Assembly (NCBI GenBank): GCA_947451935.1
Contig: CANGBH010000009.1
Coordinates: forward strand, 1-62,076
Length of the DNA: 62,076 bases
From: Chitinophagaceae bacterium
Lineage (GTDB): Bacteria > Bacteroidota > Bacteroidia > Chitinophagales > Chitinophagaceae
Reading direction: 5' to 3'
The notes below the pieces were generated by a model. It was not told the DNA's origin and made no database searches. It was given only the letters and a program-made list of their open reading frames with translations. Each line of letters starts with the position of its first letter. Positions within the stretch are counted from its first letter, which is position 1. Below, piece by piece: positions 25,922 to 35,342 of this stretch. The translations under genes were made by a program, and so were the position numbers.

Positions 25922-26980
25922 ATGAAAATCATTCAGGATTTTATTTTGTTTTTTAAATCGATACTGAAGTCAATACTAAGATCATTTCTCCATGGCAGAT
26001 ACTTTCATGGAGTTAGTTTTAGTAATTCTAAGTTCATCTCGATAAATCAGACATCCTTTCTAGAGCGAGGAACAAGGATAGATGTGATTGATTCAATACT
26101 CAAAACGGAACCAAATATTTTGATTGCTGATCATTGTTGGGTTGGGCACGATGTAGAAATTAAGGCTTATGCTGCAGGAAAGATCAATATTGAAAATCAC
26201 GTTTCAATCCAAGACCGGTGTAAGTTATTGGGCGATATTATAGTGAATAGCTATTGCATACTAGCGCCTGATATTTTTATTTCCACAGGTGATCATAGTT
26301 TTCGAAATTTTCCTGCAAGAACAATTCGTGAACAGGATCAACTAAATGCTTCAGAAAATGTGAAATCAACTTATGATAAGCGCATTGTTATCGACGAAGA
26401 TTGTTGGCTTGGTAAAAATGTACTCTTAAAGCCAGGTGTTAAAATAGGACGTGGTGCAGTTATTGGTGCAAATAGTATTGTATCTAACCATATCCCGCCA
26501 TATGAAATTTGGGCTGGGACGCCTGCTAGAAAAATTGGAGCACGATTACCATTTTTGCCAAAGGATGTCATAGAGGTTTCTACAGAAATGGATTTACCTT
26601 ATTTCTACAAGGGTTTTCATCATTTCGGGGAATATGATGAATGTAAAAAAAATGGAATGTTGGCTATTAAGCCACAAGCACTTGTCGTTTTAACCTCAAA
26701 AAAAATCACATCAATCGTATTAAAGGGAGAAAATAGGTCAAGTCAAATAATAACAGTCGAATTCTCTTTTAATGGTCGTCAGCATAGTGCATCTTCCTTT
26801 GCTCCTGGAGGATTCGAGTTTACGTTACCCATTGACGTTAATATAGCTTTTCTTGATACTCCTGTCATACAAGGCGGCTTCCCTAGTTACTTAAAAGAAT
26901 TTTCAATTCTAGAATTTTTTATACGTTATCCTAACTCTACCCATTCACTAACCTTACGCTCAATACAATGTCATGAATAA
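25922..26980 (+). CDS. Hexapeptide-repeat acyltransferase with an extra C-terminal domain
   Basis: 352 residues. Residues ~40-200 are a left-handed beta-helix O-acyltransferase of the WbbJ/maltose-acetyltransferase type: ILIADHCWVGHDVEIKAYAA, NIENHVSIQDRC, the catalytic-loop histidine in STGDHSFRNFP, and IDEDCWLGKNVLLKPGVKI, GRGAVIGANSIV, YEIWAGTPARKIG. Residues ~240-352 are an added beta-rich segment (VVLTSKKITSIVLKGENR, TVEFSFNGRQHSAS, FILDTPVIQGG-like strands) that acetyltransferases of this family usually lack. It probably acetylates or otherwise acylates a sugar of the polymer. It overlaps the PhyH gene by 8 bases. Confidence 0.85.
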   Translation: MKIIQDFILFFKSILKSILRSFLHGRYFHGVSFSNSKFISINQTSFLERGTRIDVIDSILKTEPNILIADHCWVGHDVEIKAYAAGKINIENHVSIQDRCKLLGDIIVNSYCILAPDIFISTGDHSFRNFPARTIREQDQLNASENVKSTYDKRIVIDEDCWLGKNVLLKPGVKIGRGAVIGANSIVSNHIPPYEIWAGTPARKIGARLPFLPKDVIEVSTEMDLPYFYKGFHHFGEYDECKKNGMLAIKPQALVVLTSKKITSIVLKGENRSSQIITVEFSFNGRQHSASSFAPGGFEFTLPIDVNIAFLDTPVIQGGFPSYLKEFSILEFFIRYPNSTHSLTLRSIQCHE

Positions 26981-28010
26981 TATTTTCATTAATCAGGTAA
27001 AAAAGATTCTTCACGGCAAAGCCTTAAAAAAAGGGTTTGCTCATTTTCAAAAAACTGGAATCAGTACTCATGAGGCATACATTGCTATGCGAAATATGTT
27101 CATTTTGACTGGAGGAGCTAGTAATGATAAGTTAAGTGTTGAGATTATGAGTAATCGGCCTAAATATTTAGATATAAAGCCAATTGGGGTGTTGGGCGAC
27201 CTTAGCGCTGGGAAAGCAGAAGCTATGGTTACTAAAATGAAACAAGATGGATATTATATATTCGATAATGTATTAAATGAAGAGTTAGTTGACGAAATAT
27301 TTAAGTATGCATCAACAACACCAACGAGTTATCTTGATTTATCATCGCCTGGACAAAAATATTCCACTAATGAAATAGTGTTTGATGAATCAAAACCGAT
27401 AAGTCCACGTTATCAATTTACAAATAGTAAAATTGTATCATCTCCTCACTTGGTTAATTTGCTTTTTGATCAGAGTCTCTTGTTTTTTGCTCAAGAATAT
27501 TTAGGGTGTAAACCGATATTGGATTTAGTAGCATTCTGGTGGAGCTTGCCATTTAAAGGACAGGGTAAGTCAGAAGCTGCTCAGTTATATCATTTTGATT
27601 TGGATCGAATAAAGTTCATGAAGTTCTTCTTTTACATTACCGATGTCGATACAAATAATGGTCCTCATTGTTATGTTAGAGGATCTCATAAGGAATTGCC
27701 TAAGTCTCTAGCAAGGGATGGTCGATTTAGTGATGAGGAAATAGAGAAAGCCTATGGTAAATCCAACATGGTTGAGATTTGTGGTAGAAAAGGTTCGATC
27801 ATTGCGGTTGATACTAGAGGTTTCCATAAGGGAAAGGAATTGATTCAAGGTAAAAGACTTCTGTTTCAGATTGAATTTGCTAATAGTATGTTTGGCCAGA
27901 GTTATCCGCCTATTGACATAAATCTCGATAGGGAAGCGCATCAGGATATCTATAAAAAATATAGTGATACTTACGGTGAGATTTTACGGTTGGTAAATAC
28001 TGAAAAATAA
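26973..28010 (+). CDS. Phytanoyl-CoA dioxygenase (PhyH)-type Fe(II)/2-oxoglutarate oxygenase
   Basis: 345 residues. The core carries the facial triad: His207-x-Asp209 in LYHFDLDRIKFM and His285 in TRGFHKGKEL, with Arg295 (GKRLLFQIEF) in place to bind 2-oxoglutarate. VDTNNGPHCYVRGSH is the typical PhyH strand between them. Around 100 N-terminal residues (LHGKALKKGFAHFQKTGIS) precede the oxygenase and are not recognised. It should hydroxylate a carbon of a sugar, a lipid or an acyl substituent. It is tightly linked to an acyltransferase upstream and a flippase downstream (2-base gap), so a tailoring role in polymer synthesis is likely. Confidence 0.82.
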   Translation: MNNIFINQVKKILHGKALKKGFAHFQKTGISTHEAYIAMRNMFILTGGASNDKLSVEIMSNRPKYLDIKPIGVLGDLSAGKAEAMVTKMKQDGYYIFDNVLNEELVDEIFKYASTTPTSYLDLSSPGQKYSTNEIVFDESKPISPRYQFTNSKIVSSPHLVNLLFDQSLLFFAQEYLGCKPILDLVAFWWSLPFKGQGKSEAAQLYHFDLDRIKFMKFFFYITDVDTNNGPHCYVRGSHKELPKSLARDGRFSDEEIEKAYGKSNMVEICGRKGSIIAVDTRGFHKGKELIQGKRLLFQIEFANSMFGQSYPPIDINLDREAHQDIYKKYSDTYGEILRLVNTEK

Positions 28011-28012
28011 GA

Positions 28013-29464
28013 TTGGCAACTCGAAGAAAAATATTTTTCAATTTATTCGTATACACTTTACTTCCTAAGTTATCGACAATTTCGTTTTTGTTCATTTTGC
28101 CTTTTGTTTCAAAGAATCTCTCGTTGAATGATTATGCGATTTATGGACTTGTAAGTGCTTATTTATTAATATTTCAGTTTGTTACCATATTAGGTCAGAA
28201 TGTTGTTTTGCAAAATTCTTTTTTTGAGTTTAAGCAGAAGTTTCACTTAATATGGTCTAGGTCATTTGGTTTAATGACATTAGCAGGATTTTTAAGCTCA
28301 ATTGTACTTTCTTTAGTTTTGTATTTCACGCTTTACGAAAAATTCAATGGGTACTTTTTCACAGTAATCATTTGTTTATCTGTTTACCTAACACTTTCTC
28401 CTGTCGATACCATTGCCGCCAGTTTTTTTGTTTTGACCGAAAAGCCCCTGCCATTTACCATAACATCATTAATAGGAGGGATATTGTCAACACTTGTTTT
28501 TTTTCTTACGGTGGGGGTATTTAAATTGGGTTATTTAGGTTGGATTCTAATGTGGCCCATAGGAGTCCTTACTAGTTATCTTTTTTATATTAAACGTATT
28601 TTCATTGACCAGAAAATTTACCCAAAGTTTATTTCCAAAAGACGTTTTAAGTTGTGGGCATTAAAGATAGGTATGCCACTTATGCCACACCAGCTTTCTC
28701 TATTAATATTAAATTCTTCAGACAGGATATTGCTGCAGTACTTTAATGTCCCCAGTAAGCAAATAGGGTTATATAGTCAGGGATATACAATTGGGTCTTA
28801 TGGTATGTTTGGTGTTAATGGATATTTTCAAACATTTGCTAGAAGGATACAAGAGAATTTCCGAAATAGCGATAAAGCGGAGAGTAGGGAATTCCTAAGG
28901 AAATTGATTTTTGTTTCTACATTTTCTCTTTCTGTTTTATTATTCTTTGCCTCTTTTTTTTCAAAAGAATTTTTTTTATTTTTCTTTAGAACGAAAGAAT
29001 TGCAACAAGCACATCCAGTAGCTATTATTGTTATGTGTTCATACATGTATTGGAGTACGTATACATTTTTTACATACCCCTTGCTGATAAGTGGTAAAAC
29101 GAAATTGATTTCAATGATTTCTGCTATTTCTGCAACTATCAATATTTTGGGTAATATATTACTTATCCCAAAATATGGAATAATTGCTACAACGGGGATG
29201 ACCTATGTTTCGTATGTTTTCTTTGGTTTTTCTACTTTACTAATTAGGCGTAATAGAGTCTATTTAAATAGTATTTTGAACCTGAGGACACTATGTTTCT
29301 TATTAATTTTTGTAAATATTGCTTTAGCATATACTTCATTTGTATTGCGTGATCTGTACATCGGGTATAAATTATCAATTTCTGTTATCTTTATAGGTAT
29401 AATTGGACTACTTTTTAGTAAGAGGTCTTTACTATTCAAACTGAATGATACACCTGTTTTATAG
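28013..29464 (+). CDS. Oligosaccharide flippase, Wzx-like (first)
   Basis: 483 residues from a TTG start two bases after the PhyH stop. The protein is almost entirely hydrophobic with about 12-14 predicted helices (NLFVYTLLPKLSTISFLFIL, SRSFGLMTLAGFLSSIVLSL, FTITSLIGGILSTLVFFLT and so on). The GMPLMPHQLSLLILNSSDRI element in the middle is the usual polysaccharide-transporter (PST/MATE-like) signature after TM6. It should flip lipid-linked repeat units to the periplasm. A second flippase occurs at 42261. The last 20 bases overlap the next gene. Confidence 0.88.
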   Translation: MATRRKIFFNLFVYTLLPKLSTISFLFILPFVSKNLSLNDYAIYGLVSAYLLIFQFVTILGQNVVLQNSFFEFKQKFHLIWSRSFGLMTLAGFLSSIVLSLVLYFTLYEKFNGYFFTVIICLSVYLTLSPVDTIAASFFVLTEKPLPFTITSLIGGILSTLVFFLTVGVFKLGYLGWILMWPIGVLTSYLFYIKRIFIDQKIYPKFISKRRFKLWALKIGMPLMPHQLSLLILNSSDRILLQYFNVPSKQIGLYSQGYTIGSYGMFGVNGYFQTFARRIQENFRNSDKAESREFLRKLIFVSTFSLSVLLFFASFFSKEFFLFFFRTKELQQAHPVAIIVMCSYMYWSTYTFFTYPLLISGKTKLISMISAISATINILGNILLIPKYGIIATTGMTYVSYVFFGFSTLLIRRNRVYLNSILNLRTLCFLLIFVNIALAYTSFVLRDLYIGYKLSISVIFIGIIGLLFSKRSLLFKLNDTPVL

Positions 29465-30851
29465 TACCTGTTACCCGTCTCCCCATTTGGAGACTGAATT
29501 GGAAATCGCTTCTGATTTAATCAATAAAGGAGAGAACGTATACTTTCTTATTTGCAATGCACAACTCTCTACCTGTTTTGTGAATACGGACCATAGTCAA
29601 TCTATCTGTAACGTATGCAAATCAAAGGTGAAACGAGGGCTTGATTTAATTAACATACCTGCTGAAAATCGAATTCATTTTTCTGGAATCAATAGTGGTG
29701 ATATAAAAGTAGCTCACGAATTTGATAGCATTCAGAGCTTAAAGCAATATCAGCATAAGGGTGCAGATATTGGCATGGCTGCAGCATCCTCAATTATATC
29801 GGCACTCCGGGATCATGATTTTGATGTTAAATCGCATCAAGCTCTTATAAATACCCACATTCAAACAGGCATTTATGTTTATGAATCAATGAGCATCGTG
29901 CTAGAAAAAATTAAGCCCGATTTTGTTTATTTATTTAATGGGCGATTTATTGAATCTAGGCCTGTTATGAGACTCTGCGAACAAAAGGGTATACCTTTTT
30001 TTACCCACGAAAGAGGGGGTAATTTAAAAAAGTATATGCTGAGAAAGAACCAGACTCCTCATTCTATAAAGTCGGCAATTCAAGACATAAATGAACTATG
30101 GGGGGATGGCGATACGAATAAAGTAGCTGCAGGGGAACGTTTTTTCCATGATAGAAGAAAAGGAATTATACATTCATGGAGCTCTTTTACTGACAAGCAA
30201 AAATTAGATTTACTACCACCTGGCTTTGATAATACAAAGCGCAATATGGCCATATTTAATTCATCAATGGATGAATATGAAGGAATAAGTGATTTTAGCA
30301 ATACGATTTATGATAACGATAATGAAGCGATAGCCAAGATATGTGAGGACTTTTTGCATGACCAAACTATTCATTTTTATTTACGGATTCATCCAAATCT
30401 AAGTGGATTAAAGAATACACAGATGAAGCAAATAGCTAATCTGAACTATTCTAACTTGACCATCATACAGCCAGAGTCTCCTGTGGATACATACACCTTG
30501 ATGAATTCTGTTGAAAAAGTTATTTCATTTGGTTCAACCATGGGTATTGAAGCACTTTATTGGGGTAAGCCATCTATCTTGCTTGGGAGGTCGTTTTATG
30601 AAACTTCTAGAGGGTTATTTATTCCGAAGAATCATGAAGAAACAATTAGTTTTATTAGCAGCACACTTTCTTCTACTTCTTCGAATGAAGATGCTATAAA
30701 ATTCGGTTATTGGTGTGGTCGCTTCGGTATTGATTTCAAATCATATTGTCCTTCATCCGTTTTTTCTGGTAAATTTAATGGGGTGACCTTAAAATCTAGA
30801 ATAGATAAACGCCTTCGTTTGAGGTTGAGTAAATTATTTTCAAAATATTAA
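29445..30851 (+). CDS. GT-B-like glycosyltransferase or polymerase of the capsule-synthesis type
   Basis: 468 residues, no membrane helix. The N-terminus (HLFYSTCYPSPHLETELEIA) looks like a GT-B Rossmann start. Internal blocks include VYESMSIVLEKIKPDFVYLF, GIPFFTHERGG, HFYLRIHPNL, and SPVDTYTLMNSVEKVISFGS then MGIEALYWGKPSILLG. The last block (T-x-x-x-M-x-x-x-x-x-V-x-FGSTMGIEALYWGKP) is the donor-binding part of capsule-synthesis and CDP-glycerol-type transferases, many of which use CMP-activated sugars. A cysteine cluster, ICNVCKSKVKRG near residue 55, is unusual. It is my best candidate for CMP-Pse transfer in this locus, as inference. Confidence 0.65.
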   Translation: MIHLFYSTCYPSPHLETELEIASDLINKGENVYFLICNAQLSTCFVNTDHSQSICNVCKSKVKRGLDLINIPAENRIHFSGINSGDIKVAHEFDSIQSLKQYQHKGADIGMAAASSIISALRDHDFDVKSHQALINTHIQTGIYVYESMSIVLEKIKPDFVYLFNGRFIESRPVMRLCEQKGIPFFTHERGGNLKKYMLRKNQTPHSIKSAIQDINELWGDGDTNKVAAGERFFHDRRKGIIHSWSSFTDKQKLDLLPPGFDNTKRNMAIFNSSMDEYEGISDFSNTIYDNDNEAIAKICEDFLHDQTIHFYLRIHPNLSGLKNTQMKQIANLNYSNLTIIQPESPVDTYTLMNSVEKVISFGSTMGIEALYWGKPSILLGRSFYETSRGLFIPKNHEETISFISSTLSSTSSNEDAIKFGYWCGRFGIDFKSYCPSSVFSGKFNGVTLKSRIDKRLRLRLSKLFSKY

Positions 30852-31796
30852 TTGGATTTGTTGCCGGATACATTTAATACACCTGTTCTGCTGATTGTAT
30901 TTAATCGACCAGATCTTACTCAACGGGTGTTAACGATTCTAAAAGAAAATAGAGTCAATAATTTGTTTATCGCTTTTGATGCCCCGAGGGATAACTCGCT
31001 CGAAGAAGTAAACGCTTGTAAAGCTGTTCAAGAAATGATTTATGGAGTTGATTGGGCGACTAATATTCGAATTCTTGCTAGGCAAACCAATTTGGGGTGT
31101 GGAAATTCTATCAGCCAGGCTATCGATTGGTTCTTTACACATGTTGAAGAGGGTATTATTTTAGAAGATGATTGTTTGCCTTCTTCATCTTTTTTTACGT
31201 TTTCCCAGCGAGGATTGAATGACTTTAGAGATGACAAATCGATTTGGCAAATAGATGGATCAAACTTTTATCATAGTCATACACAAAATCTTTATGAGTA
31301 CTCATCCTTCCCGCTTATCTGGGGATGGGCTACTTGGAAAGATAGATGGGATTCTTATCGATTTGATTTTACCCCTCAAGAGGCTAGCGATATTATTACA
31401 AATCAATTTAATGATCGATTGATTAAGGCTTTTTGGTTGAATCGAATAAAAGATTTTTTCTCAAATGCTGTTGATACATGGGATTATCAATGGATGCTTA
31501 CCATTTGGAAGCATCATGGGAAGGTTGTTCGGCCTCCTGTGAATTTAGTGCAAAATGATGGCTTTTCATCTAGGTCTACTCATTTTGAAGATGATCGATA
31601 TAATTATTTATCCAAGAAAGCGGTTAATATTAATTTAGATGAATATCTGCCTAACGCAGTGTTAGATTACGATTTTAAATTAGATGACTTACAGTTTAGG
31701 TATCGTTTTATGAAAGGTAGCAGAGTGCATTCTTTTTTGTTTTTCATCAACGATAATTTTATTAAAACCATAAGACGTGCTATACGATTTAATTAA
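30852..31796 (+). CDS. GT-A nucleotide-diphospho-sugar transferase (HlpA-like)
   Basis: 314 residues from a TTG start directly after the previous stop. The N-terminal GT-A half shows [31 protein letters not shown] and the metal-binding [19 protein letters not shown] (acidic motif EDD). [14 protein letters not shown] block follows, characteristic of this uncharacterised sugar-transferase group. The protein is soluble and peripheral. It likely adds one sugar of the repeat unit; donor and linkage are unknown. The next gene overlaps its 3' end by 20 bases. Confidence 0.8.
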   Translation: MDLLPDTFNTPVLLIVFNRPDLTQRVLTILKENRVNNLFIAFDAPRDNSLEEVNACKAVQEMIYGVDWATNIRILARQTNLGCGNSISQAIDWFFTHVEEGIILEDDCLPSSSFFTFSQRGLNDFRDDKSIWQIDGSNFYHSHTQNLYEYSSFPLIWGWATWKDRWDSYRFDFTPQEASDIITNQFNDRLIKAFWLNRIKDFFSNAVDTWDYQWMLTIWKHHGKVVRPPVNLVQNDGFSSRSTHFEDDRYNYLSKKAVNINLDEYLPNAVLDYDFKLDDLQFRYRFMKGSRVHSFLFFINDNFIKTIRRAIRFN

Positions 31797-32448
31797 AAGT
31801 CTCTACTATTTTTTATTTACTATTTATCTATCCTTAAGGTATTCGGTAAAAGATATTCGAGTTCATTTTAGTGCACGAATAAAAAAGGTTTCATTCAGTA
31901 ATCATAATAGAATTTATGAGCATTGCGTGGTTGAAAATTCCATACTAGGAAAGTATACATATGTCTCAGCTTCAAGTGTATTGAATAATGTTTCTGTTGG
32001 AGCATTCACGTCAATTGGGCCTTCCTGTAAAATTGGCTTAGGCATTCACCCTACTGATAAATTTGTTTCAACAAGCCCTATATTTTATTCAACTAAAAAC
32101 ATGTTCAAAAAGAAATTTACTGACGTAAATTTCTTTGAGGAGTATAGTAGAATAGAAATAGGAAATGATGTTTGGATTGGAGCAAATGTGATCATAAAAG
32201 ATGGTGTTCGCATAGGGGATGGTGCGATTATTGCTGCTGGGGCAGTTGTTACTAAGGATGTTTCTCCTTATGAAATTATAGGAGGTGTACCAGCTAGACA
32301 CATACGCTTTAGGTTTAATGAAGAGAAAATTTCTTTTTTATTAAATGCCAAGTGGTGGGAGTTTGAAGAAACTGATCTGCGTAAATATGTTGAAAAGTTC
32401 AAAGACGTAGATTCATTCCAGGAGTTCATCAGAAAGCAGCAGGTTTAA
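31777..32448 (+). CDS. Hexapeptide-repeat O-acetyltransferase (second)
   Basis: 223 residues from a GTG start within the previous gene. Beta-helix turns run from ~35 to 180 ([91 protein letters not shown]). The [17 protein letters not shown] loop contains the His used by CatB-type O-acetyltransferases. The C-terminal helix ([18 protein letters not shown]) is also typical of that group. It should O-acetylate a sugar of the repeat unit with acetyl-CoA. The N-terminal helix ([19 protein letters not shown]) may associate with the membrane. Confidence 0.87.
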   Translation: MLYDLIKSLYYFLFTIYLSLRYSVKDIRVHFSARIKKVSFSNHNRIYEHCVVENSILGKYTYVSASSVLNNVSVGAFTSIGPSCKIGLGIHPTDKFVSTSPIFYSTKNMFKKKFTDVNFFEEYSRIEIGNDVWIGANVIIKDGVRIGDGAIIAAGAVVTKDVSPYEIIGGVPARHIRFRFNEEKISFLLNAKWWEFEETDLRKYVEKFKDVDSFQEFIRKQQV

Positions 32449-32453
32449 TTATA

Positions 32454-33248
32454 GTGGAGAATAGACAGCCTCTTATATCAGTCGTTACAATCAGCTTCAA
32501 TTCAAAGGATTTTATTGAAAATACAATACAGTCTGTTTTGAATCTGAATTATAAAAACATTGAATACGTTTTTGTTGATGGTTTATCCACTGATGGAACT
32601 CAACGTATCATAGAATCTTATTTTCCTAAATGTAAAGAGTTGGGTATTCTGTATAAATATATTTCTGAATCTGATTCAGGTATATATTATGCAATGAATA
32701 AGGGATTAAATCTAGCAACAGGAGATTCTATAATTTTTATGAATGCAGGTGACTCTTTTCACAGTGAGTTTAACCTTCAAGATCTTGTTTCCCACTGTGA
32801 TGTCTACAATAATGTAGTAATAGGCTATTCAATTCAATTTCACGAGCATGATTATTACTTGAGACCTAATCCAGCATACGAGGAAAATATGATAAAGTAT
32901 CCTGCGCATCAATCTACATTTGTTCCTCGTACATATTACAAAATGCATCATTTTGATGATCGGCTTAACATTGCAGGGGATTATTTCTGGATGAAAAAAA
33001 TATTAGAAACTGCACCGCACAAGCTTTATAAAAAAGTTGTTTCCATATTCGAGTTGGGAGGTAAGTCTAGTTCCAGTAAACTGAAAGATATCATTCAGCT
33101 ACATAAAGAAACGAATGAGGGGTTTATCTGGGCTAAAATCGGCTTAAAATTTTTGATTTTTCAACTTTTAGGCAAAAGATTAACTTTCAAGCTAATGTAT
33201 TCAAAAAAGTATCAAAAAATTCCTGAACTGCGTGATGTCAATAGCTAA
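32454..33248 (+). CDS. Family 2 glycosyltransferase
   Basis: 264 residues from a GTG start. Classical GT2 motifs are PLISVVTISFNSKDFIENTI, YVFVDGLSTDGTQRII, ESDSGIYYAMNKGL and FMNAGDSF (the DXD position holds NAGD, as in colanic-acid WcaE-like enzymes). After the catalytic part lies PAHQSTFVPRTYY and NIAGDYFWM (acceptor region). It should transfer a sugar from an NDP-donor on the cytoplasmic face. Its last 14 bases overlap the preferred start of the polymerase gene. Confidence 0.88.
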   Translation: MENRQPLISVVTISFNSKDFIENTIQSVLNLNYKNIEYVFVDGLSTDGTQRIIESYFPKCKELGILYKYISESDSGIYYAMNKGLNLATGDSIIFMNAGDSFHSEFNLQDLVSHCDVYNNVVIGYSIQFHEHDYYLRPNPAYEENMIKYPAHQSTFVPRTYYKMHHFDDRLNIAGDYFWMKKILETAPHKLYKKVVSIFELGGKSSSSKLKDIIQLHKETNEGFIWAKIGLKFLIFQLLGKRLTFKLMYSKKYQKIPELRDVNS

Positions 33249-34512
33249 AGCATATAATTACTTATTCTTCTCCTTTTTCTTGATTTTCTTGAAACTGATT
33301 CCAATTGGCATTGAGACTCAGCCGTTAGTTGCTTTGATTTTTGCCTTATTGATATTGATGCATGGTAAATACGACTTTACATTAATTAAACGAGATGTTT
33401 TCTTCGTTTATATACTGATGTTCTTGATTTTAGTTTATTTCTTTTTTACCCTTTTATATCATCACTGGTTCTCCGCTTTCGTAGATTTGGTGAAGTATTT
33501 AGTTGGTCCATTGATTTACTTAGCTCTCCGTCGTTATCCTCATAAGGTATCTATCAAGACGATCACAAGTGTTGTTTTGATGCTCTCGTCCGTTGCTTTA
33601 TTTATTTTGCTTCTACCTGGTGTGGCTCAAATGGTATTTTATTTTATTATTTCAAGAGCTGAAAATATAAGCGGTAGTGAGTTTCGCGGCATCTCGATTT
33701 TAACCCCCGAGCCAAGTTATTTTTCTGTATTTGAAATTATTCTACTTATTGAAATAGAAAATAAGTTATCTGATTTAAGTATGTCGTTACGCGACAGGAA
33801 GCATCTTAAAATGCTGAAAACAGTAGTTATCATTCTTACTTTCTTAACTAAGTCTGTGTTTGGTATATTCATAGCTGTATTGTTTCTGTTCCCATCATTT
33901 TCATTAAAAAAAGGATTGATTACGTTTTTGTCGATTGCTGCAGCCATATTCATTGGTTTCATGATCTATACAAATCTCTTTCCGGAGAGTCGGATTTCGC
34001 AAGTTATATCCACTGTACAATTCCTACTTACTGGCGGCGATTTTAGCTTACTGGATTTAGTATTTATACAAGAGTCCTCTGGTGGAGCTAGGATAATTCT
34101 TAATTTCTTTGGTTTTGCATCCATCATTCAGCACCCATTTGGGTCAGGACTGGGTTCATTCCCTTCATTGTTGCAAGGGTATGGAGATTATTTTGAATTG
34201 GATCTTGCTTCCCACGATGTATTGTCACTTGCTGATCATATTAAGTTTTATCCTCAGACCTATTTAGCTAATTTGGTAAACGATATAGGCATATTTGCGT
34301 TTATTTTAATTCCTATTTTATTTGTCAACAATGACAACTCCAACAAAAATTTTTCTTCCAAAAAAGGGATCTGTTTATTGCTGATGATATTTTTCCAATC
34401 TCAAATTACAAGCCCAGCATTCTGGTTTGTTATGGCGATTTCTAAAAACAATAACTCTTTCATCTTTCCATTTCAAAATCCGTTCTTTAAAAAGCGAATT
34501 AAGGAAACTTAG
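33235..34512 (+). CDS. O-antigen/capsule repeat-unit polymerase, Wzy-like (first)
   Basis: 425 residues from ATG at 33235 (a GTG sits one codon upstream at 33232). About 11 hydrophobic helices are spaced over the whole protein (YLFFSFFLIFLKLIP, VFFVYILMFLILVYFFF, TITSVVLMLSSVALFILLL, GLITFLSIAAAIFIGFMIY). A long loop near residues 265-340 holds ESSGGARIILNFFGFASI and HPFGSGLGSFPSL, the G-GLGS segment common to Wzy/O-antigen ligase proteins. Wzy proteins share little sequence, so the call rests on topology, the GLGS loop and position between transferases. A second candidate is at 45141. Confidence 0.75.
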   Translation: MSIAKAYNYLFFSFFLIFLKLIPIGIETQPLVALIFALLILMHGKYDFTLIKRDVFFVYILMFLILVYFFFTLLYHHWFSAFVDLVKYLVGPLIYLALRRYPHKVSIKTITSVVLMLSSVALFILLLPGVAQMVFYFIISRAENISGSEFRGISILTPEPSYFSVFEIILLIEIENKLSDLSMSLRDRKHLKMLKTVVIILTFLTKSVFGIFIAVLFLFPSFSLKKGLITFLSIAAAIFIGFMIYTNLFPESRISQVISTVQFLLTGGDFSLLDLVFIQESSGGARIILNFFGFASIIQHPFGSGLGSFPSLLQGYGDYFELDLASHDVLSLADHIKFYPQTYLANLVNDIGIFAFILIPILFVNNDNSNKNFSSKKGICLLLMIFFQSQITSPAFWFVMAISKNNNSFIFPFQNPFFKKRIKET

Positions 34513-35264
34513 TGGAATATTATTTTTCAATCATTATGCCCGCCTTTAATGCACATCAGTTCATTAAAGAAAGTATTGAATCAGTGATAAATCAGACCTA
34601 TTCTCATTGGGAGTTGATCATCATTGATGATAATTCATTTGATGACACATTTGCTATTGCATCGGAGTATGCTAAAATGGATAGTCGAATTAAATTAGTG
34701 CATAACGTTAAGAATGAAGGGGTTTCCTATTCACGTAACTCAGGAATTAAAGCAGCGCAAGGGAATTATTTAGCATTTTTAGACAGTGATGATATTTGGT
34801 ATCCTAATAAATTGGCATCCCAAGTGCAATTAATTCAATCTAATCCTGGGTACCCCATTTATTTTTCAAGTTATGAAGTGATAAATGATCAATCTGTTTC
34901 AATATCAAAGGTGTTTTTAGCTCCTTTAAAAGTTTCCTATAATGATTTACTTAAATCTAATACTATAGGTTGCTTAACCTCAATCATAAATCTTGAGCTT
35001 GTCAAGAACCCTTCGTTTGCTGAAATTGGTCACGAAGACTACCAGCTTTGGTTAAGTATCCTACGAAATGGAGCTTCGGCTATATCAACTGCAGATGTTT
35101 TGGCAGGATATCGGGTGCATGCAGGTGGTTTATCGTATAATAAAGTCAAAGCTGCCCATTGGAGATGGCTTATCTACTACAAATATGAAAAACTTGGCTT
35201 TTTGAGGTCCGCAGCCTTCTTTATCATCTATTTTTATACGTCATTAAAGAAGCAATGGTCTTAG
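34512..35264 (+). CDS. Family 2 glycosyltransferase
   Basis: 250 residues from a GTG overlapping the polymerase stop by one base. GT2 motifs are clear: FSIIMPAFNAHQFIKESIES, ELIIIDDNSFDDTFAIA, VSYSRNSGIKAAQGNYLAFL, then the DSDD metal motif and IWYPNKLASQV. GHEDYQLWLSIL is the acceptor-side ED motif. The C-terminal end has a weak hydrophobic patch (SAAFFIIYFYTSL). It ends the first transcription block; 78 bases with a candidate -7 box separate it from the second Wza-like gene. Confidence 0.9.
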   Translation: MEYYFSIIMPAFNAHQFIKESIESVINQTYSHWELIIIDDNSFDDTFAIASEYAKMDSRIKLVHNVKNEGVSYSRNSGIKAAQGNYLAFLDSDDIWYPNKLASQVQLIQSNPGYPIYFSSYEVINDQSVSISKVFLAPLKVSYNDLLKSNTIGCLTSIINLELVKNPSFAEIGHEDYQLWLSILRNGASAISTADVLAGYRVHAGGLSYNKVKAAHWRWLIYYKYEKLGFLRSAAFFIIYFYTSLKKQWS

Positions 35265-35296
35265 GTTTTGCCTATTTTTATAGTTTTACAACTTAG

Positions 35297-35304
35297 TACC
35301 TTTG
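35297..35304 (+). promoter_or_regulatory. Candidate -7 box before the second export gene
   Basis: TACCTTTG matches TAnnTTTG perfectly, 39 bases before the ATG of the second Wza-like gene. The nearest TTTG upstream (35267-35270) is 26 bases away, longer than the usual 19-21, so the -33 half is weak. If active it would divide the locus into two transcription units. Confidence 0.4.
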
Positions 35305-35342
35305 TCTTCTAAGGCATTTTCTACTAGATTGTAGCTCAAAGA

